Of a stretch of DNA of 16,923 bases, positions 1 to 5,988 are shown piece after piece; within the stretch, counting starts at the first letter, position 1; every line of letters begins with the position of its first letter. A program made the translations under genes and the position numbers. The notes beneath the pieces were generated by a model. The model was not told where the DNA came from and did not search any database. It saw only the letters and a program-made list of their open reading frames with translations. This stretch comes from Thermoleophilia bacterium (lineage in GTDB: Bacteria > Actinomycetota > Thermoleophilia > Gaiellales > Gaiellaceae): contig JAICZB010000018.1 in NCBI GenBank assembly GCA_025933895.1, positions 1 through 16,923 on the forward strand, written 5' to 3'.

Positions 1-22
1 AGGATTCGTCCGATTCGGTCCG

Positions 23-34
23 TAGCTTTCTGTC
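23..34 (+). promoter_or_regulatory. Leaderless-type -10 box for ruvC
   Basis: TAGCTT at 23-28 ends 6 nt before the GTG start at 35, and no Shine-Dalgarno lies between. The first 22 bases show nothing else I can assign. Confidence 0.6.
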
Positions 35-526
35 GTGAAGGTCGTAGGCATCGATCCGGGGACTGCTGCTTGCGGGTACGGAGTCGTCCAAGAAAGCGGA
101 GGCCGCCTCAGGGAGGTGGCGCACGGATGCTGGTCGACGCCCGCCGGACAGGACACCGTCCTCCGTTTGAAGACGATCCACGACGCCGTGGCGGCACTCA
201 TCAACGAGCACGCTCCGGATGCGGTGGCGCTCGAGGAGTCGTACGTCGGCGCCGACGCCCGCATCGCACTCTCCGTCGGCCAGGCACGCGGCGCCGTGCT
301 CGTCGCGGCCGCCAACGCGGGAGTCGACTGCCGGGAGTACGCGCCCGCTCGCGTGAAGCAGGCGATCTGCGGTTACGGCCGAGCCGAGAAGGCGCAGATG
401 CAGCGGATGGTGAAGATGATCCTCGGCCTCGCGGAGCCGCCCAAGCCGCATCACGCGGCCGATGCGCTGGCCGTCGCGATCTGCCACGCGCTGTCGCCGC
501 CGCTCCTGCGCGCTGCCTCCGGCTAG
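35..526 (+). CDS. ruvC: RuvC, Holliday junction resolvase
   Basis: RuvC is the endonuclease that cuts Holliday junctions symmetrically after RuvAB branch migration, acting as a dimer on DNA. The 163-residue product has the normal family length. Motifs in order are DPG with catalytic D7, the ALEES stretch with E67, the SVGQARG helix near 80-86, EYAPARVKQA near 101-110, and the C-terminal HHAADALAVA with H140 and D143, which completes the acidic/His metal site. The GTG at 35 gives the canonical N-terminus (VKVVGIDPGT) and follows a leaderless-type -10 box. It is separated from ruvAB by two genes instead of being in one ruvCAB operon. Its TAG stop overlaps the TAG stop of the convergent MazG-like gene in a shared CTAG at 523-526. 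Function is near certain. Confidence 0.97.
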   Translation: MKVVGIDPGTAACGYGVVQESGGRLREVAHGCWSTPAGQDTVLRLKTIHDAVAALINEHAPDAVALEESYVGADARIALSVGQARGAVLVAAANAGVDCREYAPARVKQAICGYGRAEKAQMQRMVKMILGLAEPPKPHHAADALAVAICHALSPPLLRAASG

Positions 527-834
527 GCGAGGCGCGCGTCCAGTTCCTCCATCGTCGCCGCGAACGCCTGCTCGAGATCGACCCCGTAGCGGTCGGCCAG
601 CGCGACTAGCGACCAGAGGCAGTCCGCGAGCTCGTGCGCGAGCGCTGTGTCGACGTTCTCGACGTGTCGGATGCCCTCCCTCGCCTGGACGAGGGAGGAG
701 AGGTCGCCGACGTCCTTGACGAAGCCGAGCATCAGCTCTTCTCCGGTCCACTCCCGTCCGAAGCGCCCCCGTTCGAGCGCCGCGTACCTACGGCGAACGG
801 CGAGGGCGCGCTCCACGAGGTCCGCGAACTCCAC
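523..834 (-). CDS. MazG-like nucleotide pyrophosphohydrolase
   Basis: The 103-residue all-alpha protein resembles the MazG-like/dUTPase-like NTP pyrophosphatase superfamily, whose members hydrolyse (d)NTPs to NMP and PPi with Mg2+. Visible signature: GEEL (E32, E33) followed by KDVGDLS (D41, D44) and then HELADCLWSLVALA (E68, D71), the usual two acidic pairs on adjacent helices. The GTG at 834 is preceded by a leaderless-type -10 box exactly 6 nt upstream, which supports this start. The gene is convergent with ruvC and divergent from the small membrane protein gene, so it forms its own transcription unit. The substrate cannot be told from sequence. House-cleaning of non-canonical nucleotides is the family's general role. 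The family call is fairly secure, the exact reaction less so. Confidence 0.75.
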   Translation of the reverse strand: MEFADLVERALAVRRRYAALERGRFGREWTGEELMLGFVKDVGDLSSLVQAREGIRHVENVDTALAHELADCLWSLVALADRYGVDLEQAFAATMEELDARLA

Positions 835-846
835 GCGCAGAGCCTA
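835..846 (-). promoter_or_regulatory. Leaderless-type -10 box for the MazG-like gene
   Basis: On the reverse strand TAGGCT (846-841) is followed by 6 nt and the GTG start at 834. It lies 6 bp from the opposing -10 box of the small membrane protein gene at 853-858. Confidence 0.6.
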
Positions 847-852
847 CGCGCG

Positions 853-864
853 TACCTTTGGCGG
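853..864 (+). promoter_or_regulatory. Leaderless-type -10 box for the small membrane protein gene
   Basis: TACCTT at 853-858 is followed by 6 nt and the GTG at 865. This spacing selects GTG 865 over the in-frame ATG at 886. Confidence 0.55.
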
Positions 865-1110
865 GTGGCTTCGTTCACTGCGTTCATGAAGCGAACGGCA
901 CGTGCGGTGCGCGTCGTGGTCGGCCACGGCGGGATTCCTCGTCCGATTCGCTGGCTGGCCGCGATCGGGCTCCTGCCGATCCCGGGGCCGTTCGACGAGG
1001 CCGCGCTGCTCGTCGTCGCGCTGATCCTGTTCGTCTTCTACCGGGAGCAGTTGCGACAGGCGTGGAGAGACGCGGAAGCGGCGCCTGGGAACGTCCGTTC
1101 CGGTACGTAG
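865..1110 (+). CDS. Small single-span membrane protein
   Basis: The product is 81 residues. A basic N-terminal part (residues 9-30) is followed by a hydrophobic stretch around 31-58 with the motif RWLAAIGLLPIPGPFDEAAL, then a charged, Arg-rich cytoplasmic-type tail. The pattern of hydrophobic residues around PIPGPFDEA loosely resembles YkvA/DUF1232 proteins, but I do not claim membership. I chose GTG 865 because a -10-like box ends 6 nt upstream. The ATG at 886 would give 74 residues and also retain the membrane segment. It lies divergent from the MazG-like gene, and its TAG stop (1108-1110) forms the first half of the ruvA -10 box. Function is unknown. Its position next to ruvA may be incidental, since each gene appears to have its own promoter. 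Confidence 0.65.
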   Translation: MASFTAFMKRTARAVRVVVGHGGIPRPIRWLAAIGLLPIPGPFDEAALLVVALILFVFYREQLRQAWRDAEAAPGNVRSGT

Positions 1111-1119
1111 TCTGACCCG
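1108..1119 (+). promoter_or_regulatory. Leaderless-type -10 box for ruvA, built on a stop codon
   Basis: TAGTCT at 1108-1113 ends 6 nt before the GTG of ruvA at 1120. Its TAG is the stop codon of the upstream membrane protein gene. Confidence 0.6.
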
Positions 1120-1689
1120 GTGATCGCGCGCCTCCGCGGCAAGCCGGCCGCCAACACGCCGGAGGGGCTGATCCTCGACGTCAACGGGGTCGGCTATCTC
1201 GTCCACGCGACGCCGACGGCCGTCCGGAAGGGCGATTCCGCCGACGAGATCACGGTCGAGACGTACCTCCACGTGCGTGAGGACGTGCTCCAGCTCTACG
1301 GATTCGCCGACCGGAGCGAGCGCGAGCTGTTCGTCCAGCTCCTCTCCGTGAGCGGTGTCGGGCCGAAGGTTGCGCTCGCGATCGTCTCCGGCTCGCCCGT
1401 TGCAGAGCTGCGCCGCGCAATCCTGCGTGACGACTCGGATCGCTTCCAGGCGATCCCGGGCATCGGAAAGAAGACCGCCGACCGGATAGTGCTGGAGCTC
1501 AAGGAGAAGCTCGGAGGCGTCGAGGCGATCGCTCACGAAGCGGGTCCCGATGCTCCTTACCTCGTCGCGCGCGACGCGCTCGTCGAGCTGGGCTGGTCGC
1601 TGCTCGACGCCGAGCGCGCTCTCGCCGAGGTCGACGCGGATCTGTCTCCGGAGGAACGCGTCCGGCTCGCGTTGAAGAAGGCCGCGTGA
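1120..1689 (+). CDS. ruvA: RuvA, Holliday junction-binding subunit
   Basis: RuvA tetramers clamp the four-way junction and load RuvB motors for branch migration. The 189-residue product has the N-terminal OB-fold (MIARLRGK...VNGVGYLVHATP, residues 1-62). Two helix-hairpin-helix motifs follow: LLSVSGVGPKVALAIVSG (74-91) and AIPGIGKKTADRIVLELKEK (111-130). A flexible acidic linker leads to the C-terminal domain III (about 146-189, ARDALVELGWSLLDAERAL), which contacts RuvB. The length is normal for the family. The GTG start at 1120 gives the canonical MIARLRG opening and sits 6 nt behind a -10-like box. The stop TGA overlaps the ruvB start in GTGA (1686-1689), so the two are translationally coupled. 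No missing element is visible. Confidence 0.97.
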   Translation: MIARLRGKPAANTPEGLILDVNGVGYLVHATPTAVRKGDSADEITVETYLHVREDVLQLYGFADRSERELFVQLLSVSGVGPKVALAIVSGSPVAELRRAILRDDSDRFQAIPGIGKKTADRIVLELKEKLGGVEAIAHEAGPDAPYLVARDALVELGWSLLDAERALAEVDADLSPEERVRLALKKAA

Positions 1690-2705
1690 ACGCGACACAG
1701 TTCCTGACGCCGGCTCTGCGCGAGGACGAGGAGGAGGTCGAGCGGAGCCTCAGGCCGCGCCGGCTCGACGACTTCGTCGGCCAGGCCCGCGTCAAGGAGC
1801 AGCTCACGATCGCGCTCGAGGCCGCGAAGGCACGCGGCGAGGCGCTCGATCACGTCCTGCTCGTCGGCCCGCCGGGACTCGGCAAGACGAGCCTCGCGCA
1901 CATCATCCGCGAGGAGCTCGGCGTCGGCATCCGGTCGGTCGCCGGCCCGGCCCTCGAGCGGAAGGATGTCGCCGCGATCCTGACCGCGGTCGAGGCTCGC
2001 GACGTCGTCTTCGTCGACGAGATCCACCGCCTCAGCCGCGCCTCCGAGGAGATCCTCTATCCGGCGCTCGAGGACTTCCGGCTCGACATCGTCATGGGGC
2101 AGGGGACGGCTGCGCGGACGCTGACGCTCGACCTGCCGCCGTTCACGCTCGTCGGCGCCACGACCCGCACGGGCCTCCTCACGTCTCCGCTCCGCGACCG
2201 CTTCGGGATCACCTTCCGGCTCGACTACTACGAGGACGGTGAGCTCGCGGCCATCGTCCGGCGCTCGGCGGGGATCCTCGGCGTCGAGATCGCCGACGAC
2301 GCCGCCGACGAGATCGCCGGCCGTGCGCGCGGGACGCCGCGCGTCGGGAACCGGATCCTCCGCCGCGTCCGGGACGTCGCCGAGGTCCGGCACGAGGGCG
2401 CGATCACGACCGCGATCGCGCGCGAGGCGCTCGAGCTGCTCGAGGTCGACGAGGCAGGGCTCGAACGGCTCGACCGCGATCTCCTGCGCGCGATCACCGA
2501 GAAGTACGCCGGCGGCCCGGTCGGCCTCAACACGCTCGCCGCGGCGCTCGGGGAGGAGCCGGACACGATCGAGTACGTGTACGAGCCGTACCTCCTCCAG
2601 CTCGGCTTCATCCAGCGGACACCGCGTGGACGCACGATCACCGCGCTTGGCCGCGCCCACCTCGGCGCGGCGCCCACGCCCGAAACGGACGCGCGCCTCT
2701 TCTAG
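1686..2705 (+). CDS. ruvB: RuvB, branch-migration AAA+ motor
   Basis: RuvB is the hexameric ATPase that pulls DNA through the RuvA-bound junction. The 339-residue product has all landmarks: the N-terminal LRPRRLDDFVGQ box (22-33), Walker A GPPGLGKTS (61-69), Walker B VFVDEIH (108-114, with D111 and E112), sensor 1 GATTRTG (157-163), the arginine finger region SPLRDRFG (167-174, R170) and sensor 2 in GTPRVGNRILRRVRD (216-230). The C-terminal winged helix has GGPVGLNTLAAALGE and PYLLQLGFIQRTPRGR (276-316). The GTG start overlaps the ruvA stop by 4 nt, and the short purine stretch just upstream is only a weak ribosome site, so coupling to ruvA is likely. The TAG stop is also the first half of the next gene's -10-like box. 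Confidence 0.98.
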   Translation: MNATQFLTPALREDEEEVERSLRPRRLDDFVGQARVKEQLTIALEAAKARGEALDHVLLVGPPGLGKTSLAHIIREELGVGIRSVAGPALERKDVAAILTAVEARDVVFVDEIHRLSRASEEILYPALEDFRLDIVMGQGTAARTLTLDLPPFTLVGATTRTGLLTSPLRDRFGITFRLDYYEDGELAAIVRRSAGILGVEIADDAADEIAGRARGTPRVGNRILRRVRDVAEVRHEGAITTAIAREALELLEVDEAGLERLDRDLLRAITEKYAGGPVGLNTLAAALGEEPDTIEYVYEPYLLQLGFIQRTPRGRTITALGRAHLGAAPTPETDARLF

Positions 2706-2716
2706 CGTTCCCGTCG
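2703..2716 (+). promoter_or_regulatory. Leaderless-type -10 box for the P-loop gene, built on the ruvB stop
   Basis: TAGCGT at 2703-2708 begins with the ruvB stop codon and ends 8 nt before the GTG at 2717. The gap is slightly longer than in most of the set. Confidence 0.45.
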
Positions 2717-3184
2717 GTGCGGCGAATCCTCGTCACCGGCATGTCCGGGACCGGTAAGTCGAGCGCGCTCGCGGAGCTCACGCGGCGCGGGTTCCGGACC
2801 GTCGATACCGACGAGCCCGGCTGGACGGTCGAGGACGCCGACGGCGGCCGCTGGTGGGACGAGCGGCGCATCGTGGAGTTGCTCGACGGGAAGGGGCCGA
2901 CGGTCTACGTGTCCGGCGCCGTCTCGAACCAGGGCAGGTTCTACGACCGGTTCGACGCCGTCGTCCTGCTCAGCGCTCCCGCGGACGTCCTGCTCGCCCG
3001 GATCGCGACCCGCACCACGAACGACTACGGGAAGTCGCAGGAAGAGCGGGAGCTGATCCTCGGCAATCTCCGCGAGGTCGAGCCGCTGCTCCGAGCGACC
3101 TGCACGCACGAGATCGACGCGACGCTGCCGCTCGCCGGCGTCGTCGACCGGCTCGTCGAGATCGGCCAGGGCACGGCGAGCTAG
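2717..3184 (+). CDS. P-loop NTPase, small-molecule kinase-like
   Basis: The 155-residue protein belongs to the small nucleotide/shikimate-kinase-like P-loop group (AAA_18-type). It opens with the strand ILVTGMSGTGKSS, Walker A GMSGTGKS at 8-15. A DTDEPGW stretch follows at 30-36, where kinases of this fold bind substrate after strand 2. The core strand is VVLLSAPADVLLARI (82-96), and an Arg/Asn-rich LID-like segment RTTNDYGKSQEER spans 99-111. The length suits a single-domain kinase. The substrate is not deducible; such genes are usually annotated only as AAA family ATPase. The GTG start follows the ruvB stop by 11 nt, and a -10-like box overlaps that stop, so it may be transcribed from its own promoter as well as by read-through from ruvAB. 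The fold is confident, the function open. Confidence 0.8.
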   Translation: MRRILVTGMSGTGKSSALAELTRRGFRTVDTDEPGWTVEDADGGRWWDERRIVELLDGKGPTVYVSGAVSNQGRFYDRFDAVVLLSAPADVLLARIATRTTNDYGKSQEERELILGNLREVEPLLRATCTHEIDATLPLAGVVDRLVEIGQGTAS

Positions 3185-3193
3185 CGTAGAAGC
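3182..3193 (+). promoter_or_regulatory. Leaderless-type -10 box for the 107-aa gene, built on a stop codon
   Basis: TAGCGT at 3182-3187 starts with the stop codon of the P-loop gene and ends 6 nt before the GTG at 3194. Confidence 0.55.
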
Positions 3194-3517
3194 GTGCCCG
3201 AGCTCTGGACACCCGTCCCCGAGATGCCGCACGAGGCATTCGTCGACCGGCTCCACAAGGCGATCACCTCCTTCGCCGAGGCCAACGGCATCGAGAAGGC
3301 CGTCGTCGAGGTCGAGCTCGCCGACAACTCGCGCTTCGTCCTCGAGCACATCGAGTCCGAACCGGGCTTCGGGATGGTGACGCTTTACGTGACCGACGCG
3401 CGCGACGACGCCCCCGACGCGCTCATCGTCCCGCTCGGTTCCCTGCGCCGGATCGAGCTCCGGACCGCGCCCGAGAAGGAAGAGACCATCGGCTTCAACA
3501 TCCGGCCGGCGACGTAG
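3194..3517 (+). CDS. Small acidic protein of unknown function
   Basis: I do not recognise this 107-residue protein. It looks soluble and acidic, without a signal peptide or membrane span. A helix is likely at 14-31 (EAFVDRLHKAITSFAEAN), followed by beta-type segments AVVEVELADNSRFVLEHIES (36-55) and GMVTLYVTDARDDAPDALIVPLGSLRRIELR (60-90), which suggests a compact alpha/beta fold. The GTG start sits 9 nt after the upstream TAG stop and 6 nt after a -10-like box. Its last 133 bp are antisense to the 3' end of the convergent membrane protein gene, an unusually long coding overlap. Codon third positions are G/C-rich in this frame, which supports it as real. Confidence 0.7.
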   Translation: MPELWTPVPEMPHEAFVDRLHKAITSFAEANGIEKAVVEVELADNSRFVLEHIESEPGFGMVTLYVTDARDDAPDALIVPLGSLRRIELRTAPEKEETIGFNIRPAT

Positions 3518-4164
3518 ACGAGCCACGGCGCGACGAGCAGCGCCATCAGGTCGAACCACACGTAGCCGCTGGCGACTCCGCTCGGCGGATTGCCGTCCGG
3601 GATCCCGAGACCCGGAAGCTCGCGCGCCCAGCGCCAGGTCCCGATCGACGTCCCGTACAGCTCGAGCGCGGCGACCACGAGGAACACTCCGGCGTAGGTG
3701 GCGCGTGACCGCGACCGCCAGAGGAAGACGAGCAGCAGCGGCACGCCGACGGCGCCCGCGACGTCGGCCCGCGGCAGCAGCGTCAGACCGGCGATTCCCC
3801 ACGCCGTGGCGCCGACCGCGGCGGCCGAGACCACCGCACGGGCCCGGAGGCTCCGGCTCAGCGCGATCCCGCTCAGGTAGACGAGCCCATGCGCGGGTGG
3901 GATGAACAGCGGCAGGTTGTGCAGCCGGTAGTGGTAGACGCCCCAGACGAGCGATCCCGTCACCTCTCCGACCGTGGCGAAGAGGACGACGCAGATCGCC
4001 TGCGCGCGCACGAGCGGCGGAAGTGGTCGCAGCGCCACGGCCAGGACGAGGAACGTGAGCGCTCCGAGTGCGAGCTGTCCGTGCAGCGAGACCTGGGTGT
4101 CGAGCGCGAGGAGGCCGGCCAGGTACGCCGGCAGCGCGACCGCGTACCAGCGCGGAGCGGTCAT
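3385..4164 (-). CDS. Polytopic membrane protein of unknown function
   Basis: The 259-residue protein has about seven hydrophobic segments separated by short loops (roughly 8-22, 29-46, 54-76, 88-103, 108-128, 132-148, 155-170 and 203-216, some possibly merging). Two loops look strongly constrained: VWGVYHYRLHNLPLFIPPAHGL (73-94) and ELYGTSIGTWRWARELPGLGIP with NPPSGVASGYVWFD, rich in Gly, Trp, Tyr and Pro. The pattern distantly recalls membrane carotenoid hydratase/elongase-type proteins, but I cannot assign it. The ATG overlaps the upstream gene's stop in ATGA (4161-4164), so it is the second gene of a two-gene unit. Its final 40 or so residues (Ser/Arg-rich, no membrane segment) are encoded entirely antisense to the 107-aa gene. 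Confidence 0.75.
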   Translation of the reverse strand: MTAPRWYAVALPAYLAGLLALDTQVSLHGQLALGALTFLVLAVALRPLPPLVRAQAICVVLFATVGEVTGSLVWGVYHYRLHNLPLFIPPAHGLVYLSGIALSRSLRARAVVSAAAVGATAWGIAGLTLLPRADVAGAVGVPLLLVFLWRSRSRATYAGVFLVVAALELYGTSIGTWRWARELPGLGIPDGNPPSGVASGYVWFDLMALLVAPWLVYVAGRMLKPMVSSFSGAVRSSIRRREPSGTMSASGASSRASVT

Positions 4165-4619
4165 CTCCGGTACTGGAGCTCGTGCCAGCTCGGCGTGGGG
4201 AGGAGCTCGAGGAGCGCGCGACCCCCGTTCGTATCAGCGAACGTGAAGTCCTGCCGCGCGTCGTCCCAGTCCACCTCGAGCAGGCCCTCCTTGACGCGAT
4301 GGTCGAGCCACGCGCCGCGGAAGACGAGCTTCTTCAGCCAGTAGACGAGCGACTCGCCGCGGACGAGGGAGAGCGCGTCCCAGTGGCGCACGAGGTACTC
4401 ACCGAGCGCGCTGCGAGGCGTGTCGATCGCATCGCGCTCGACGAGCTCGACGAGGTCGGCGGTCTCGTCCCCGTCCAGCTCGGGTCCGGCGACGAGGCCG
4501 AGCCGGACGGCCGCGGCCGTGACGCGTTCCTCGAAGTCGAGGCTGCTGAAGGAGAAGCGGTAACCGAGAAACTCGACGACGTAGTCGTCTCCCGAGTGGT
4601 AGTTGCCGGCCGCTTCCAC
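4161..4619 (-). CDS. Acidic soluble protein of unknown function
   Basis: The 152-residue protein is not recognised. It is rich in Glu, Asp, Leu and Trp and has no signal peptide or membrane span. The N-terminal half has alternating strands (DDYVVEFLGYRFSFSSLDFEERV, 11-33). Residues 52-112 look helical (DETADLVELVERDAI, GEYLVRHWDAL, ESLVYWLKKLVF). The segment VKEGLLEVDWDDARQDFTFADTNGG (109-133) is acidic and could bind metal, but no known motif is present. The GTG at 4619 is chosen because a -10-like box ends exactly 6 nt upstream. It is coupled to the following membrane protein gene by a 4-nt ATGA overlap, which suggests the two act together. Confidence 0.7.
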   Translation of the reverse strand: MEAAGNYHSGDDYVVEFLGYRFSFSSLDFEERVTAAAVRLGLVAGPELDGDETADLVELVERDAIDTPRSALGEYLVRHWDALSLVRGESLVYWLKKLVFRGAWLDHRVKEGLLEVDWDDARQDFTFADTNGGRALLELLPTPSWHELQYRR

Positions 4620-4641
4620 GGCGGCAGCGTACCCTGACCGT
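4620..4641. promoter_or_regulatory. Overlapping divergent -10 boxes (bidirectional promoter)
   Basis: The 22 bp between two divergent start codons hold both -10 boxes. Forward TACCCT (4630-4635) is 6 nt before the ATG at 4642. Reverse TACGCT (4631-4626) is 6 nt before the GTG at 4619. The two hexamers share the TA step at 4630-4631, so only one polymerase could open the DNA at a time. Confidence 0.6.
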
Positions 4642-4929
4642 ATGCGGGTACTCCGCTATCCGGCGGCCCTCGCGGCCGTGCTCGGGATGGTCGCTCTGAC
4701 GGCCTGGGCGTTCGCATGGCCGTTCGAGAAAGCGGTCTATCTCGCGCCCGTGATCGTGGTCGGGGGAGCAGCCGCCGTCGGTCTCGTGCTCCTCTGGGGG
4801 AAGATCGCGCTCAACTCGCTGCAGGAGTCGCGCCACCCGCGGCGCGTGCTCGCCTACTGGCTGCTCGGCCTCGGCCTACTCGTCCTGCTGACCGTCCTCG
4901 GAGTCAAGCTCCCGAACGAGGGCGGCTAG
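4642..4929 (+). CDS. Small membrane protein, about three spans
   Basis: The 95-residue product has hydrophobic segments at about 7-25 (PAALAAVLGMVALTAWAFAW), 31-54 (AVYLAPVIVVGGAAAVGLVLLWG) and 70-88 (LAYWLLGLGLLVLLTVLGV). A charged loop NSLQESRHPRR lies between the second and third, and the tail is short and polar. No catalytic motif or known family is evident. I chose the ATG at 4642 because it precedes the first membrane span and sits 6 nt after a -10-like box; there is no Shine-Dalgarno. It is divergent from the 152-aa gene and ends 17 bp before the stop of the convergent GH16 gene. The function is unknown. Confidence 0.7.
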   Translation: MRVLRYPAALAAVLGMVALTAWAFAWPFEKAVYLAPVIVVGGAAAVGLVLLWGKIALNSLQESRHPRRVLAYWLLGLGLLVLLTVLGVKLPNEGG

Positions 4930-4946
4930 CAGGCGGTCGGAGATCC

Positions 4947-5927
4947 TCATGACGCTGACACCCGCACCCAATCCACGAGCATCGTCTGGGGCAGGGACGA
5001 GTTGTCGATGGTGCCGCCCTGGCCTCCGGTCTGGAGGTCGAGGAATAGCTTTTCGGGCGCCGTGTCGAATGGCCAATCCCAACCGGCTTGCATGTTGGCC
5101 TTGGTGAAAGTGGCCTCGACCTGGCCGTCAACCGTGAAGGCCACGGAGCTGGGTGACCACTTCGCGCCGAACACGTGGAAGTCTCCACACCACTTGGAGG
5201 TGGCCACGTCATGGTGGCCGAGCGACCACGGCCCGCCGGTCGAAGTCGAGGCGTGAAGCGTCTGCTTGGCGTCGAAGCCGGCGTTGGTGGTGCGCATGAT
5301 CTCGAGATAGTCCATTTCGCCACCGTTCGGCCAGGATGCGCCGGTGGCCCACCACGCGGGCCACATTCCGAACCCGGACTCACAAGGCACCTTGATGCGT
5401 GCCTCGGCATCGCCCTGGAGATACGAGAACAGGGGCGTTGGAAAGTTGCCCGTGTCCATCCCTCCCGACTCATACAGGCCGCTCCCGTTCTTGCAGGGCA
5501 CGCCGCCGGGGTTGTAGGTCGCGGTCTCAGCCAAATGACCGTTGCCGTCGAGCGCGACATGGGCGCGGTCGTCCACGAAGCACTCGGAGCCCCAGCGGTT
5601 GGGCATCGAGCCTCCGTAGACGCTCCACTTGCTCGAGTCGGGGGCCGTGCCCGCCGGGCCGTTGAACTCGTCGTCGAACAGGTAGCCGGACAAGGGCGCC
5701 GCCTGGGTGGTAGTCACTGTCTCGGTAACGGTAGGCACGGTGTAGGTGACGGTGGAGCACGCGGATTCGCCCGCGATCGTCGAGACCGGGCTTCCGTTGA
5801 CAGCGAGAGTGTGGGCTGGGGTCGTGGCGCACGCGCTTACGACGCCGGTCGTCTCACCGACGGCGTAGGCAACGCCGCCGCCCACGAGCAGGGCGGCGAT
5901 GGCCGCGACGGTCCCTAGCCGCTTCAA
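4947..5927 (-). CDS. Secreted GH16-family glycoside hydrolase
   Basis: The 326-residue protein is exported. Residues 1-22 (MKRLGTVAAIAALLVGGGVAYA) form a signal peptide. A small Cys-containing N-terminal segment (28-60) and a Thr/Val-rich linker (TVTETVTTT, about 66-74) precede the GH16 domain (about 84-326). The domain has the active-site signature ExDxxE in GGEMDYLEIMR, with E204 as probable nucleophile, D206, and E209 as acid/base. WPAWWATG lies upstream and VFGAKWSPSSVAFTVDGQ downstream, as in beta-glucanase-like members. The family cleaves beta-1,3/1,4-glucans, agar, carrageenan or related polymers; the substrate is open. The start is TTG at 5927 behind a strong AAGGAG (5938-5933) with a 5-nt gap, unlike the leaderless neighbours. 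Base usage appears less GC-skewed than the flanking genes, which hints at acquisition. Confidence 0.88.
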   Translation of the reverse strand: MKRLGTVAAIAALLVGGGVAYAVGETTGVVSACATTPAHTLAVNGSPVSTIAGESACSTVTYTVPTVTETVTTTQAAPLSGYLFDDEFNGPAGTAPDSSKWSVYGGSMPNRWGSECFVDDRAHVALDGNGHLAETATYNPGGVPCKNGSGLYESGGMDTGNFPTPLFSYLQGDAEARIKVPCESGFGMWPAWWATGASWPNGGEMDYLEIMRTTNAGFDAKQTLHASTSTGGPWSLGHHDVATSKWCGDFHVFGAKWSPSSVAFTVDGQVEATFTKANMQAGWDWPFDTAPEKLFLDLQTGGQGGTIDNSSLPQTMLVDWVRVSAS

Positions 5928-5932
5928 TCGTT

Positions 5933-5938
5933 CTCCTT
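5933..5938 (-). promoter_or_regulatory. Strong Shine-Dalgarno of the GH16 gene
   Basis: AAGGAG on the reverse strand ends 5 nt before the TTG start at 5927. It decides that start, which directly precedes a good signal peptide. Confidence 0.75.
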
Positions 5939-5972
5939 CGCTTGCAGTCCGTCGAAGCTTGCCGCTACGGGC

Positions 5973-5988
5973 GTGACGCTTGGGTCAC
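5973..5988. promoter_or_regulatory. Inverted repeat, possible operator
   Basis: GTGAC-N6-GTCAC forms a perfect 5-bp dyad with a 6-bp spacer, 46 bp upstream of the GH16 start and in the shared GH16/recJ intergenic region. A 12-bp palindrome GGCCGATCGGCC lies at 6040-6051. Regulator binding is only a guess. Confidence 0.25.
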
